Assembly (NCBI RefSeq): GCF_003967355.1 | Contig: NZ_BIFH01000026.1 | Span: 224,129-288,128 of the forward strand | Length of the DNA stretch: 64,000 bases | Direction of reading: 5' to 3' | Origin: Embleya hyalina | GTDB taxonomy: Bacteria > Actinomycetota > Actinomycetes > Streptomycetales > Streptomycetaceae | Shown here: piece after piece, positions 8,587 through 16,302 of the stretch | Numbering within the stretch: position 1 is the stretch's first letter | Layout of the letters: the number at the start of each line of letters is the position of its first letter | Program-made: the position numbers and the translations under genes | The notes under the pieces: generated by a model | The model's database searches: none | Told to the model about the DNA's origin: nothing | The model's input: the letters and a program-made list of their open reading frames with translations, nothing else

Positions 8587-8654
8587 CTCGGGCAGCGAAT
8601 CGAACCGCATCGAGTCGACCCGAGTCGAGTCGAGCGACCACGGTGGGAGCAGCG

Positions 8655-9572
8655 ATGGCACTGATCGAAGCGGACCGGATCTGGATGAACGGCGCGCTCG
8701 TGCCGTGGGCCGACGCCAAGGTGCACGTACTCAGCAACGGCCTGCACTACGGCACGGGCGTGCTCGAAGGCACCCGCGCGCACGCCACCCCGCGCGGCCC
8801 CGCCGTGTTCCGCCTGGACGACCACCTGCGCCGGTTCCGGGAGAGCGCGCACATCCTGGGCTTCGAACCGCCCTACGACTCGGCCGCACTGCGTGCCGCG
8901 ACGCTGGAACTGATCGCGGCCAACGGGCACGACGAGTGCTACCTGCGCCACCTCGCGCACCTGGGCTACGGCGAGATGGGACCGGGCTTTCACCCCGGAC
9001 TGCCGGTCGAGGTGAGCATCGCGGGCTGGGAGTGGCACACCTACCTCGGCGACGGCGCCGAGCGCGGCATCCGGCTCGCCACGAGTTCGTGGCGGCGCAA
9101 CGACCCCAACGCGATGCCGCCGGCGGCCAAGGCCACGGCCGGCTACCTCAACTCGGCGCTGGCCAAGACCGCCGCGCTGCGCGCCGGTTACGACGACGCG
9201 CTGCTGTTGAACGCGGACGGGTACGTCGGCGAGTGCAGCGCGGCCAACGTGTTCGCGATCCGCGAGGGCGTGCTCTGCACTCCGCCGCCGAGCGCCGGCG
9301 CGCTGCGCGGGATCACCCAGGACACCGTGCTCACCCTCGCCCGCGACCTGGGCATCGAGGTGCGGGTGCGGAACCTGCTGCGGACCGATCTGTACACCGC
9401 CGAGGAGGTGTTCGTCACCGGCACCGCCGCCGGCGTGATCCCGGTGGCGTCGCTGGACGACCGCGAGGTGGGCAGCGGTCCGATCACCCGCAAGCTCCGA
9501 GCGGCGTACACCGCGGCGGTCACCGGAAGGGACGAGCGATACGAGCACTGGCTCACCCTCGTGGACCAGTGA
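8655..9572 (+). CDS. ilvE: Branched-chain amino acid aminotransferase (class IV PLP)
   Basis: A 305-residue fold-type IV aminotransferase. These enzymes move the amino group of Ile, Leu or Val to 2-oxoglutarate. Landmarks: VHVLSNGLHYGTGVLEGTRA at the N-terminus, the SSWRRNDPNAMPPAAKATAGY segment containing the PLP lysine, GECSAANVFAIREG, GITQDTVLTLARDLGI and the phosphate-cup end VFVTGTAAGVIPV. These favour IlvE over D-amino-acid aminotransferase or aminodeoxychorismate lyase. ATG 8655 follows GGTGGGAG; an upstream in-frame extension would run through the operator and is rejected. Placement behind a MocR regulator suggests dedicated control, perhaps in secondary metabolism. Confidence 0.88.
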   Translation: MALIEADRIWMNGALVPWADAKVHVLSNGLHYGTGVLEGTRAHATPRGPAVFRLDDHLRRFRESAHILGFEPPYDSAALRAATLELIAANGHDECYLRHLAHLGYGEMGPGFHPGLPVEVSIAGWEWHTYLGDGAERGIRLATSSWRRNDPNAMPPAAKATAGYLNSALAKTAALRAGYDDALLLNADGYVGECSAANVFAIREGVLCTPPPSAGALRGITQDTVLTLARDLGIEVRVRNLLRTDLYTAEEVFVTGTAAGVIPVASLDDREVGSGPITRKLRAAYTAAVTGRDERYEHWLTLVDQ

Positions 9573-9695
9573 CGGCGGCCGAACGGGTCGCGGCCGGCGA
9601 CGGACGCGCGCCAAACAGCCTAAATATCACATGATGTGCATTTTTTAGGATATTGGCAGCTCGCCCTACTCACGCACACTCCTTGGGAGATGACC

Positions 9696-9899
9696 ATGCG
9701 TATCCGTACCACCCTGGTCGCCGTCGCCGGCGCCGCTCTGTTCGCCTTCGCCGGCGCCGGGACCGCCCAGGCCCACGAAAGCGGCGTCGAGGTCGACCAC
9801 ACCACCGTCTCCGGCGTACTCATCGCGAACGGCTGCGGTCACCACGGCGGCAAGCTCGCCGCGTTCCACGTCGAGGACACGCACGTCTCGATCCACTGA
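9696..9899 (+). CDS. Small secreted protein
   Basis: A 67-residue product with a clear Sec signal peptide: MRIRTT, a hydrophobic stretch to about residue 20, then a likely cut after GTAQA. That leaves a mature peptide of about 40 residues beginning HESG. The mature part is rich in histidine and valine and contains one cysteine. No family is recognised. ATG 9696 has GGGAG six bases upstream; the ATG six bases earlier would be too close to it. The upstream 120 bp are unusually AT-rich and probably carry the promoter, and a strong hairpin terminator follows 22 bp after the stop. Confidence 0.7.
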   Translation: MRIRTTLVAVAGAALFAFAGAGTAQAHESGVEVDHTTVSGVLIANGCGHHGGKLAAFHVEDTHVSIH

Positions 9900-9921
9900 C
9901 GTACGCCCGCAGCGAACGCGG

Positions 9922-9960
9922 AAAGCGGCCCGTCCACCCCCGGGGTGGGCGGGCCGCTTT
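9922..9960 (+). terminator. Factor-independent terminator after the small secreted gene
   Basis: Arms 9922-9939 and 9943-9960 pair over 18 bases with one G:T, around a 3-base loop. The stem starts with AAAGCGG and ends CCGCTTT, giving a short T run. It sits 22 bp past the stop codon of the secreted-protein gene. Confidence 0.85.
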
Positions 9961-10026
9961 GCTGTGTACGGTGCACAAGGGCCGGCGACGGCCCCAGGGC
10001 ATCGACGCATCCCGGTCGCCCGCGCC

Positions 10027-10057
10027 TTGACTTCAAGTCGACTTGAAGTCCTACGGT
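10027..10057 (+). promoter_or_regulatory. MerR/SoxR-type promoter with 19-bp spacer and perfect dyad
   Basis: A -35 hexamer TTGACT (10027-10032) and a -10-like TACGGT (10052-10057) are separated by 19 bp. The gap is spanned by a perfect 22-bp palindrome at 10029-10050 whose core is CTTCAAG-TCGA-CTTGAAG. An overlong spacer containing a dyad is the defining feature of promoters that MerR-family activators untwist. The core resembles the SoxR box CCTCAAG-N4-CTTGAGG. It points towards the leader ORF and ABC exporter. No MerR-family gene is in the window. Confidence 0.75.
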
Positions 10058-10149
10058 TCGAACCGAAGTCTCCACGGTTTCGACGTGTCGCCTGGGCACC
10101 GTCGCCGGCCCGCGTCCGGCATCTTGGACCACTCACGGGGAGATCCGCC

Positions 10150-10383
10150 ATGCACAGCCCGCCGTCCACCGACGTCCACCCGCACCACCACCCGGCCGTC
10201 GCGCGCAATACGATCGACCGTCCCGGCCACGGGCACTACCGTCGGGACCAGGACCCGCCCCGACGACGAGCGCCCGACCCGTACCCCGGACCGGCGCTCC
10301 GCACGAACCCCCGCCCGAGGCCGCTCCCCACCGGCGCCTCCTGTCGGCCGCGCTCCTCCGACCCGAAGAGGACATCGTGCTGA
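10150..10383 (+). CDS. Possible leader ORF, His/Pro/Arg-rich, upstream of ABC exporter
   Basis: A 77-codon frame begins at an ATG preceded by CGGGGAG and ends seven bases inside the start of the exporter gene. Its first 30 codons have almost only G or C in third position, as real genes here do. The product begins MHSPPSTDVHPHHHPA and is rich in His, Pro and Arg, with no recognisable fold. It could be a translated leader that couples to the exporter, a small metal-binding protein, or chance. The good ribosome-binding site and the overlap support translation. Confidence 0.4.
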   Translation: MHSPPSTDVHPHHHPAVARNTIDRPGHGHYRRDQDPPRRRAPDPYPGPALRTNPRPRPLPTGASCRPRSSDPKRTSC

Positions 10384-12110
10384 TCCGACTGCTGCGCGCA
10401 CATCTGCGCCCCTACGCCAAGCCGATCGGCCTGGTGGTACTCCTGCAACTGATCCAGACCCTCGCCACCCTGTATCTGCCGACCCTCAACGCCGACCTGA
10501 TCAACCACGGCGTGGTCGAGGGCGACACCGGCTACATCCTGCGCGTCGGCGGCGCGATGATCGGCGTCACCCTGGTCCAGATCGTCTGCGCCGCGATAGC
10601 CGTGTACTTCGGTGCCCGCATCGCCATGGGCGTCGGCCGCGACATCCGCTCCGCCGTGTTCGACCGGGTGCAGACCTTCTCCGCGCGCGAGGTCGGCCGC
10701 TTCGGCGCCCCGTCGTTGATCACCCGCACCACCAACGACGTGCAACAGGTCCAGATGCTGGCGCTGTTGACGCTGACCCTGATGGTGTCCGCGCCGATCA
10801 TGTGCTTCGGCGGCATCCTGATGGCGGTCAACCAGGACGTCCCGATGTCCCTGCTGTTCCTGCTGATCGTGCCGGTGCTGATCCTGGCCGTGGGTTGGAT
10901 CGTACGGGCGATGCCGCCGCTGTTTCGCACGCTGCAGGGCCGGATCGACAACGTGAACCGGATCATGCGCGAGCAGATCACCGGGATCCGGGTGATCCGC
11001 GCGTTCGGCCGCGACGGCCACGAACAGGCCCGCTACGCGGACGCCAACGCGGACATTCGCGACGTGTCGCTGTCCGTCGGCCGGCTGATGGCGTTCATGT
11101 ATCCGTCGGTCCTGCTGGTGTGGGAGACCTCGGCGATCGTCATCGTGTGGATCGGCGGACACCGAATCGGCGACGGGTCGATGGACATCGGCGCGCTGGT
11201 CGCCTTCCTCAGCTACCTGATGCAGATCCTGACCTCGGTCATGATGGCCACCTTCATGACCATGATGATCCCGCGCGCGGCGGTGTGCGCCGACCGGATC
11301 ACCGAGGTCCTGGACACCGAGACCAGCCTGACCGTGTCGAAGGCACCGGTGACCGCGCTGCACGCGCACGGCCGGCTCGAACTGCGCGACGTGAGCTTTT
11401 GCTACCCGGGCGCGGAGGAACCGGTACTGCGCGGCATCGACCTGATCGCCCGGCCCGGCGAGACCACCGCGGTGATCGGCAGCACCGGCGCGGGCAAGAC
11501 CACCCTGCTCGGCCTGATTCCGCGCCTGCTCGACGTGACCGGCGGCTCGGTGCTGATCGGCGGCGTGGACACCCGCGAGATCGAAGCCGGGCTGCTGTCG
11601 CGCACGGTGGGCCTGGTCCCGCAGAAGCCGTACCTGTTCTCCGGCACCGTCGCCTCCAACCTGCGCTACGGCAATCCGGACGCCACCGACGAGGAGTTGT
11701 GGCGGGCCCTGGAGATCGCCCAGGCCCGCGACTTCGTCGAGGCCCTGCCCGAGCGGTTGCACGCGCCGATCGCCCAGGGCGGCGGCAACGTCTCCGGCGG
11801 CCAGCGGCAGCGCCTGGCGATCGCCCGGCTGTTGGTGGTCAAACCGGAGATCTACCTGTTCGACGACTCGTTCTCCGCGCTCGACTACGCCACCGACGCG
11901 GCGTTGCGCGCGGCGCTGCTCGCGGAAACCGCCGAGGCCACCGTGGTGATCGTGGCCCAGCGGGTGGCCACCATCCGGCACGCGGACCGGATCGTGGTGC
12001 TGGACGAGGGCCGTGTCGTCGGCACCGGCACCCACACCGAGTTGATGGCCGACAACGACACCTACCGCGAGATCGTGCTGTCCCAGCTCACCGAGGAGGA
12101 GGCGGCGTGA
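10377..12110 (+). CDS. ABC exporter half-transporter A (degenerate-site subunit)
   Basis: A 577-residue half-exporter: six membrane helices in about residues 15-300, then an ATPase domain. Walker A GSTGAGKTT is near 367, signature VSGGQRQR near 471, Walker B IYLFDDS near 492 and the switch position VIVAQRV near 528. The usual Walker B glutamate is Asp and the switch histidine is Gln. Its signature motif is intact. This is the pattern of the non-catalytic member in heterodimeric exporters such as TM287/288. The partner gene overlaps its stop (GTGA). The start is a GTG inside the leader ORF. Probable role: export of a drug or toxic metabolite, given the MerR-type promoter upstream. Confidence 0.9.
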   Translation: MLIRLLRAHLRPYAKPIGLVVLLQLIQTLATLYLPTLNADLINHGVVEGDTGYILRVGGAMIGVTLVQIVCAAIAVYFGARIAMGVGRDIRSAVFDRVQTFSAREVGRFGAPSLITRTTNDVQQVQMLALLTLTLMVSAPIMCFGGILMAVNQDVPMSLLFLLIVPVLILAVGWIVRAMPPLFRTLQGRIDNVNRIMREQITGIRVIRAFGRDGHEQARYADANADIRDVSLSVGRLMAFMYPSVLLVWETSAIVIVWIGGHRIGDGSMDIGALVAFLSYLMQILTSVMMATFMTMMIPRAAVCADRITEVLDTETSLTVSKAPVTALHAHGRLELRDVSFCYPGAEEPVLRGIDLIARPGETTAVIGSTGAGKTTLLGLIPRLLDVTGGSVLIGGVDTREIEAGLLSRTVGLVPQKPYLFSGTVASNLRYGNPDATDEELWRALEIAQARDFVEALPERLHAPIAQGGGNVSGGQRQRLAIARLLVVKPEIYLFDDSFSALDYATDAALRAALLAETAEATVVIVAQRVATIRHADRIVVLDEGRVVGTGTHTELMADNDTYREIVLSQLTEEEAA

Positions 12111-14014
12111 CCACCACCGACGAGGGCACCGGCCCGGGCGAAACCGAGACCGACACCGAGGCCGCCGTCCCCGCCCGCCGCCCCGGACCGCAGGCCGGCG
12201 GTGGGCCGATGACGCGGATGATCGGCGGCCCGCCCGTCGAGAAGTCGATGCACTTCAAGGCCAGCAGTCGGCGACTGCTGCGCATGATGGCCCCCGAGCG
12301 CGCCCGGCTGTACGCACTGCTGTTCTGTGGCATCGCGGGCGTCGGCCTGGCGGTGCTCACCCCGCGACTGCTCGGCAAGGCCACCGACGCGATCTTCACC
12401 GGCGTGGGCGGCGGCGGGGGCATCGACTACGACCACGTCCGCGACATCCTGCTCGTCACCTTCGCGGTGGTGGCCGGCTCGGTGCTGTTCGCCTTCGTCC
12501 AGGGCCGACTGACCGCGACCATCGTGCAGCGCACCACCTACCGGCTGCGCGAGCAGGCCGAGACCAAGCTGTCCCGGCTGCCGCTGAACTACTTCGACAA
12601 GCAGCCCCGGGGCGAGGTGCTCTCGCGCACCACCAACGACATCGACAACATCGCGCAGACCCTCCAGCAGGCGATGGGCCAGATCGTGCGCTCGCTGCTG
12701 ACCATCGTCGGCGTGCTGGTGATGATGTTCTGGATCTCCCCGCTGCTCGCGCTGGTCGCGCTGATCAGCGTGCCCACCTCGATCCTGGTCACCGTGGTGA
12801 TCGGCAAGCGCGCCCAGCCGCAGTTCGTCAAACAGTGGTCGAGCACCGGCAAGCTCAACGCGCACATCGAGGAGATGTACACCGGTCACGCGCTGGTCAA
12901 GGTGTTCGGTCGGCAGAAGGAGTCCGCCGAGGTCTTCAACAAGCACAACGAGGCGCTGTACACGGCCGGTTTCAAGGCCCAGTTCATCTCCGGCCTGATC
13001 CAGCCGGCGATGTCCTTCGTGGGCAACCTCAACTACGTGCTGGTCGCGGTGATCGGCGGGCTGCGGGTGTCCTCGGGCGCGATGACGCTCGGCGACATCC
13101 AGGCGTTCATCCAGTACTCGTACGAGTTCAACGGACCCGTCACCCAGGTTGCCGCGATGTCCAACCTGCTCCAGTCCGGAGTGGCCTCGGCGGAGCGGGT
13201 GTTCGCGCTGCTCGACGCCAAGGAGCAGTCCCCGGACCCGGAGCCGGCCGTACGCCTGGAGAAGGTGACCGGTCACGTCGCCTTCGAGGGGGTCTCCTTC
13301 CGCTACGAGCCGACCAAGCCGCTGATCGAGAACCTGGACCTGGAGGTGCACCCGGGCCAGACGGTGGCCATCGTCGGGCCGACCGGCGCGGGCAAGACCA
13401 CGCTGGTAAACCTGCTGATGCGGTTCTACGAGGTCACCGAGGGACGGATCACCGTGGACGGCGTGGACATCGCCACGACGACCCGCGAGGACCTGCGCGC
13501 GCCGATCGGGATGGTGCTCCAGGACACGTGGCTGATCGGCGGCACGATCGCGGACAACATCGCGTACGGCGTCGGCGACGTCTCGCGCGAGCGCATCGTC
13601 GCGGCGGCCCGGGCCACCCACGCCGACCGCTTCGTGCGCACCCTGCCCGACGGATACGACACCGTGCTCGACGACGAGGCCGGCAACCTCAGCGCCGGCG
13701 AGAAGCAACTGCTCACCATCGCTCGGGCGTTCCTGACCGAGCCGCAGATCCTGGTGCTCGACGAGGCGACCAGCTCGGTGGACACCCGCACCGAGGTGCT
13801 GATCCAGAAGGCGATGAACTCGCTGCGCCGGGGCCGGACCAGCTTCGTGATCGCGCACCGGTTGTCCACGATCCGCGACGCGGACGTGATCCTGGTGATG
13901 GAGTCGGGCTCGATCGTCGAACAGGGCACACACGAGGCGCTGTTGGCCTCGGATGGCGCCTATGCCCGGCTGTACGCCTCGCAGTTCGCCCAGCCGGCGG
14001 CGGAAGTCCTCTAG
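12107..14014 (+). CDS. ABC exporter half-transporter B (catalytic-site subunit)
   Basis: A 635-residue half-exporter with an acidic, proline-rich cytoplasmic tail of about 60 residues, six membrane helices (about 65-370) and an ATPase domain. Walker A GPTGAGKTT lies near 424, Walker B ILVLDEA near 547 and the switch histidine in VIAHRLSTI near 583. These are canonical. Its own signature motif reads NLSAGEKQ instead of LSGGQ. Together with subunit A, the heterodimer would have one consensus and one degenerate ATP site. GTG 12107 overlaps the upstream stop and has GGAGG before it, so the two are translationally coupled. A strong hairpin follows the stop. Confidence 0.92.
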   Translation: MTTTDEGTGPGETETDTEAAVPARRPGPQAGGGPMTRMIGGPPVEKSMHFKASSRRLLRMMAPERARLYALLFCGIAGVGLAVLTPRLLGKATDAIFTGVGGGGGIDYDHVRDILLVTFAVVAGSVLFAFVQGRLTATIVQRTTYRLREQAETKLSRLPLNYFDKQPRGEVLSRTTNDIDNIAQTLQQAMGQIVRSLLTIVGVLVMMFWISPLLALVALISVPTSILVTVVIGKRAQPQFVKQWSSTGKLNAHIEEMYTGHALVKVFGRQKESAEVFNKHNEALYTAGFKAQFISGLIQPAMSFVGNLNYVLVAVIGGLRVSSGAMTLGDIQAFIQYSYEFNGPVTQVAAMSNLLQSGVASAERVFALLDAKEQSPDPEPAVRLEKVTGHVAFEGVSFRYEPTKPLIENLDLEVHPGQTVAIVGPTGAGKTTLVNLLMRFYEVTEGRITVDGVDIATTTREDLRAPIGMVLQDTWLIGGTIADNIAYGVGDVSRERIVAAARATHADRFVRTLPDGYDTVLDDEAGNLSAGEKQLLTIARAFLTEPQILVLDEATSSVDTRTEVLIQKAMNSLRRGRTSFVIAHRLSTIRDADVILVMESGSIVEQGTHEALLASDGAYARLYASQFAQPAAEVL

Positions 14015-14021
14015 CGCGGTG

Positions 14022-14058
14022 GGCGGTCCGGCGCCGGTGGGTCAGGCGCCGGACCGCC
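14022..14058. terminator. Bidirectional hairpin between ABC exporter and MFS gene
   Basis: Perfect 14-bp arms at 14022-14035 and 14045-14058 (GGCGGTCCGGCGCC and its complement) surround a 9-base loop that contains the MFS stop codon. It lies 8 bp after the ABC stop and serves convergent genes. No T run is present, which is usual in this GC class. Confidence 0.75.
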
Positions 14059-15316
14059 GGGCGGGTGCCGGCGCGGCTTCGGGTTCGGCGGCGCCGGCCG
14101 CGCCCCGGCCGCCGGACAGCACCAGGCCGACCAGGAGTTGGCCGACGGCGGTGACCACGAGGGCCGCCATCGGCACCGTCCAGCCGCCGGTGGCGCCGTG
14201 CATCAGGCCGAGCGCGAACGGGCCGGTCGCGGCGACCCCGTAGCCGAGCGACTGGGCCAGCGTGGACAGCGCGGTCGTCTCGGCGGCGCCGGCGCCACTG
14301 CCCCCGATCACCGAGAGCACCAGCGGGAACGAGCAGAAGCCCACCCCGACCGCCACCGCCCACACCACCGGCGCCGCGACCGGCGCGATCAGCAGGCCGG
14401 TGAAGCCGATCAGCATGCTCACCGAGACCAGGACGAACGCCGGCCGCAGCCGCCCGGTGGCCCGCACGAACGCGAGCAGCGCGAACGTGGCCGGGATACC
14501 CGCGCCCTGGGTGATCGCCAGCATCGCGCCCGCGCCGCCGTGGCTCATCCCCCGGTCCGACAGCAGGGTGGGCAACCACCCCACCAGCGCGTAGCAGTTC
14601 AACGCCTGAAGCGCGAAGTAGGCGGTGACCAGGCGGCCCAGGCGGGTGTGCGCCATCGCCCACGGCGACACGTGCCCCGCGGCGCCGGTGCCGCCGGCCG
14701 CCGCGTGCGGGGCCCGGACCAGGGACCACACGAGCAGCGCCGCCACCGCCGGGATCGCCCACACGGCCAGGCCCAGCGAGGGCGAGTCGAACCCGTCGGC
14801 CACGGGCACCGCCACCGCCGCGGCCAGCGTCGCGCCCAGCGCCATCACCGTGGTGTACACCCCGGTCAGCACCGACACGCGGTGCGGGAAGTGCCCGCGC
14901 AGCAGGGCGGGCAGCAGCACATTGCCCACGGCCAGCCCCGACATGCCCACGACGGTGCCGGTCAGCAGCGCCCAGGTGGCCGGCACCATCCGCAGCCCCA
15001 GCCCGGCGGCGAGCGCCACCAGCGCCACCAGGACCGCGCGCTCGGTGCCGAACCGGCGGGCCAGCGGCGAGGCGGTCAGCCCGGCGGCGGCGAAGCACAG
15101 GGTCGGCAGGGTGGGCAGCAGCGACGCGGTCACCGCGCCGAAACCCAGCGTGTCGCGCAGCGCCTCCAGGAGCGCCGCCGCGCTGCTGATGCCGAGCCGC
15201 AGGTTGAACGCGATCAGCACGATGCCCACACCGGCCAACCACGCGGCGCGCCGACGGGCGACCGGATCGGCGGTCGGCGCCGCGAGCGAGGTGGGGGTGG
15301 GGGCGGCGGAAGTCAT
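14042..15316 (-). CDS. CynX/NimT-type MFS transporter
   Basis: A 424-residue membrane protein with about twelve hydrophobic segments. The first helix reads AGVGIVLIAFNLRLGISSAA, and the FNLR-G-SS pattern is typical of the CynX/NimT branch (cyanate or 2-nitroimidazole transporters and many of unknown substrate). The loop after helix 2 has SPLARRFGTERAV, the usual MFS motif A position. The acidic, alanine-rich tail is short. It diverges from a FadR-type regulator whose probable operator lies in the shared 230-bp gap, suggesting that the regulator controls uptake or efflux of the substrate used by the downstream PLP enzyme (inference). Confidence 0.88.
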   Translation of the reverse strand: MTSAAPTPTSLAAPTADPVARRRAAWLAGVGIVLIAFNLRLGISSAAALLEALRDTLGFGAVTASLLPTLPTLCFAAAGLTASPLARRFGTERAVLVALVALAAGLGLRMVPATWALLTGTVVGMSGLAVGNVLLPALLRGHFPHRVSVLTGVYTTVMALGATLAAAVAVPVADGFDSPSLGLAVWAIPAVAALLVWSLVRAPHAAAGGTGAAGHVSPWAMAHTRLGRLVTAYFALQALNCYALVGWLPTLLSDRGMSHGGAGAMLAITQGAGIPATFALLAFVRATGRLRPAFVLVSVSMLIGFTGLLIAPVAAPVVWAVAVGVGFCSFPLVLSVIGGSGAGAAETTALSTLAQSLGYGVAATGPFALGLMHGATGGWTVPMAALVVTAVGQLLVGLVLSGGRGAAGAAEPEAAPAPARRSGA

Positions 15317-15358
15317 GGGTCAAAGGTAAGACGTCTGATGAATCCTGTCCAGGTGACA

Positions 15359-15371
15359 TCCGATCATCGGA
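15359..15371. promoter_or_regulatory. Probable FadR/GntR operator
   Basis: TCCGAT-C-ATCGGA at 15359-15371 is a perfect 13-bp inverted repeat in the divergent gap between the MFS transporter and the GntR regulator. A related half-site, GTCTGATGA, starts at 15333. FadR-subfamily GntR proteins usually bind short dyads of this size, so autoregulation and control of the transporter are likely. Confidence 0.55.
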
Positions 15372-15546
15372 CGTGTGCGGAGGTATCCTGAGGTCCCGCG
15401 ACGGTTTCGGGGCCTGTCGTCGAATTCCGGTCGCAAGCCGATCGTCGCAAGCCGGTCGTCGACGACCCGTCCTCGAACTCCCGTCGTCGCCCGCAGGGCG
15501 GCCGCCCAGGCCGCCGCCGACGTCCCAGGTCAGGAGCCCGCGCGCG

Positions 15547-16302
15547 ATGAGCAGCCTCGAATCCGTGCGCCGGCCGGCGCTGTCCGCCGAGGTGATCGCC
15601 CGGCTGCGCGAGCGGATCACCTCCGGCGACTGGCCGGTCGGCGACCGCATCCCGCCCGAGCCCGAACTGATGACACAGCTTCAGGTGGCCCGGGGCACGC
15701 TGCGCGAGGCGGTGCGCGCGCTCGCCCACGCGGGCCTGCTCGACGTGCGCCAGGGCGACGGCACGTACGTCCGCGCGGTCAGCGAACTCTCCGGCGCGGT
15801 CGAACGCCTCTACGGCGGCAGCGACATCGGCCCGGTCCTGGAAGTCCGCCAGGCGCTCGACCTCCAAGCCGCCCGGCTCGCGGCGATCCGGGCCGAGGAG
15901 GGCGACCTGGCCGTGCTCGACGACGCGCTGCGCCGGCGCCGGGCGGCGTGGGACGCGCGCGACTTCGACGCGTGGATCACCGCCGACTGGGAGTTCCACC
16001 TGGGCGTCGCCGACGCGGCGCACAATCCGCTGCTGGCCGAGCTGTACCGCAACCTGTCCGGCCCGGTGCGGGCCTCGGTCGCCGACTCCTGGACCGACCC
16101 GGGCTACCAGGGCGCGGCACCCGCCGGCCACGAGGACCTGCTCCGCGCGCTGCGCGAGCGTGATCCGGCCGAGGCCGCGCGCCAGGCCGACGCCAACCTG
16201 ACCGACACCCACGACTGGCACGCGGTGCGCTCGCCGAACCGCCCGGAGCAACAGGCGAGTCGCCCGGCGGCGGAGCCGCGGCGTCAGGCTCGACCGTCAT
16301 GA
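15547..16302 (+). CDS. FadR-subfamily GntR transcriptional regulator
   Basis: A 251-residue regulator. Residues about 10-75 form the GntR winged helix (DRIPPEPELMTQLQVARGTLREAVRALAHAGLL, then RQGDGTYVRA). Residues 85-225 form an all-helical FCD ligand-binding domain with the acidic and histidine positions expected for metal-assisted binding (for example DWEFHLGVADAAHNP and the later GHEDLLRAL). FCD regulators respond to organic acids or amino-acid-derived metabolites. ATG 15547 follows an AGGAG site. Its stop overlaps the start of the next gene (ATGA), so regulator and PLP enzyme form one unit. Confidence 0.9.
   Translation: MSSLESVRRPALSAEVIARLRERITSGDWPVGDRIPPEPELMTQLQVARGTLREAVRALAHAGLLDVRQGDGTYVRAVSELSGAVERLYGGSDIGPVLEVRQALDLQAARLAAIRAEEGDLAVLDDALRRRRAAWDARDFDAWITADWEFHLGVADAAHNPLLAELYRNLSGPVRASVADSWTDPGYQGAAPAGHEDLLRALRERDPAEAARQADANLTDTHDWHAVRSPNRPEQQASRPAAEPRRQARPS

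Noticed and set aside
8538..8654. Upstream extension of the ilvE start to 8538
   Set aside because: It would run through the palindromic operator, lacks a ribosome-binding site and adds unconserved residues.
10051..10075. GGTTCGAACC as a tRNA T-loop
   Set aside because: There is no acceptor or anticodon stem around it, and it lies directly after the MerR-type promoter.
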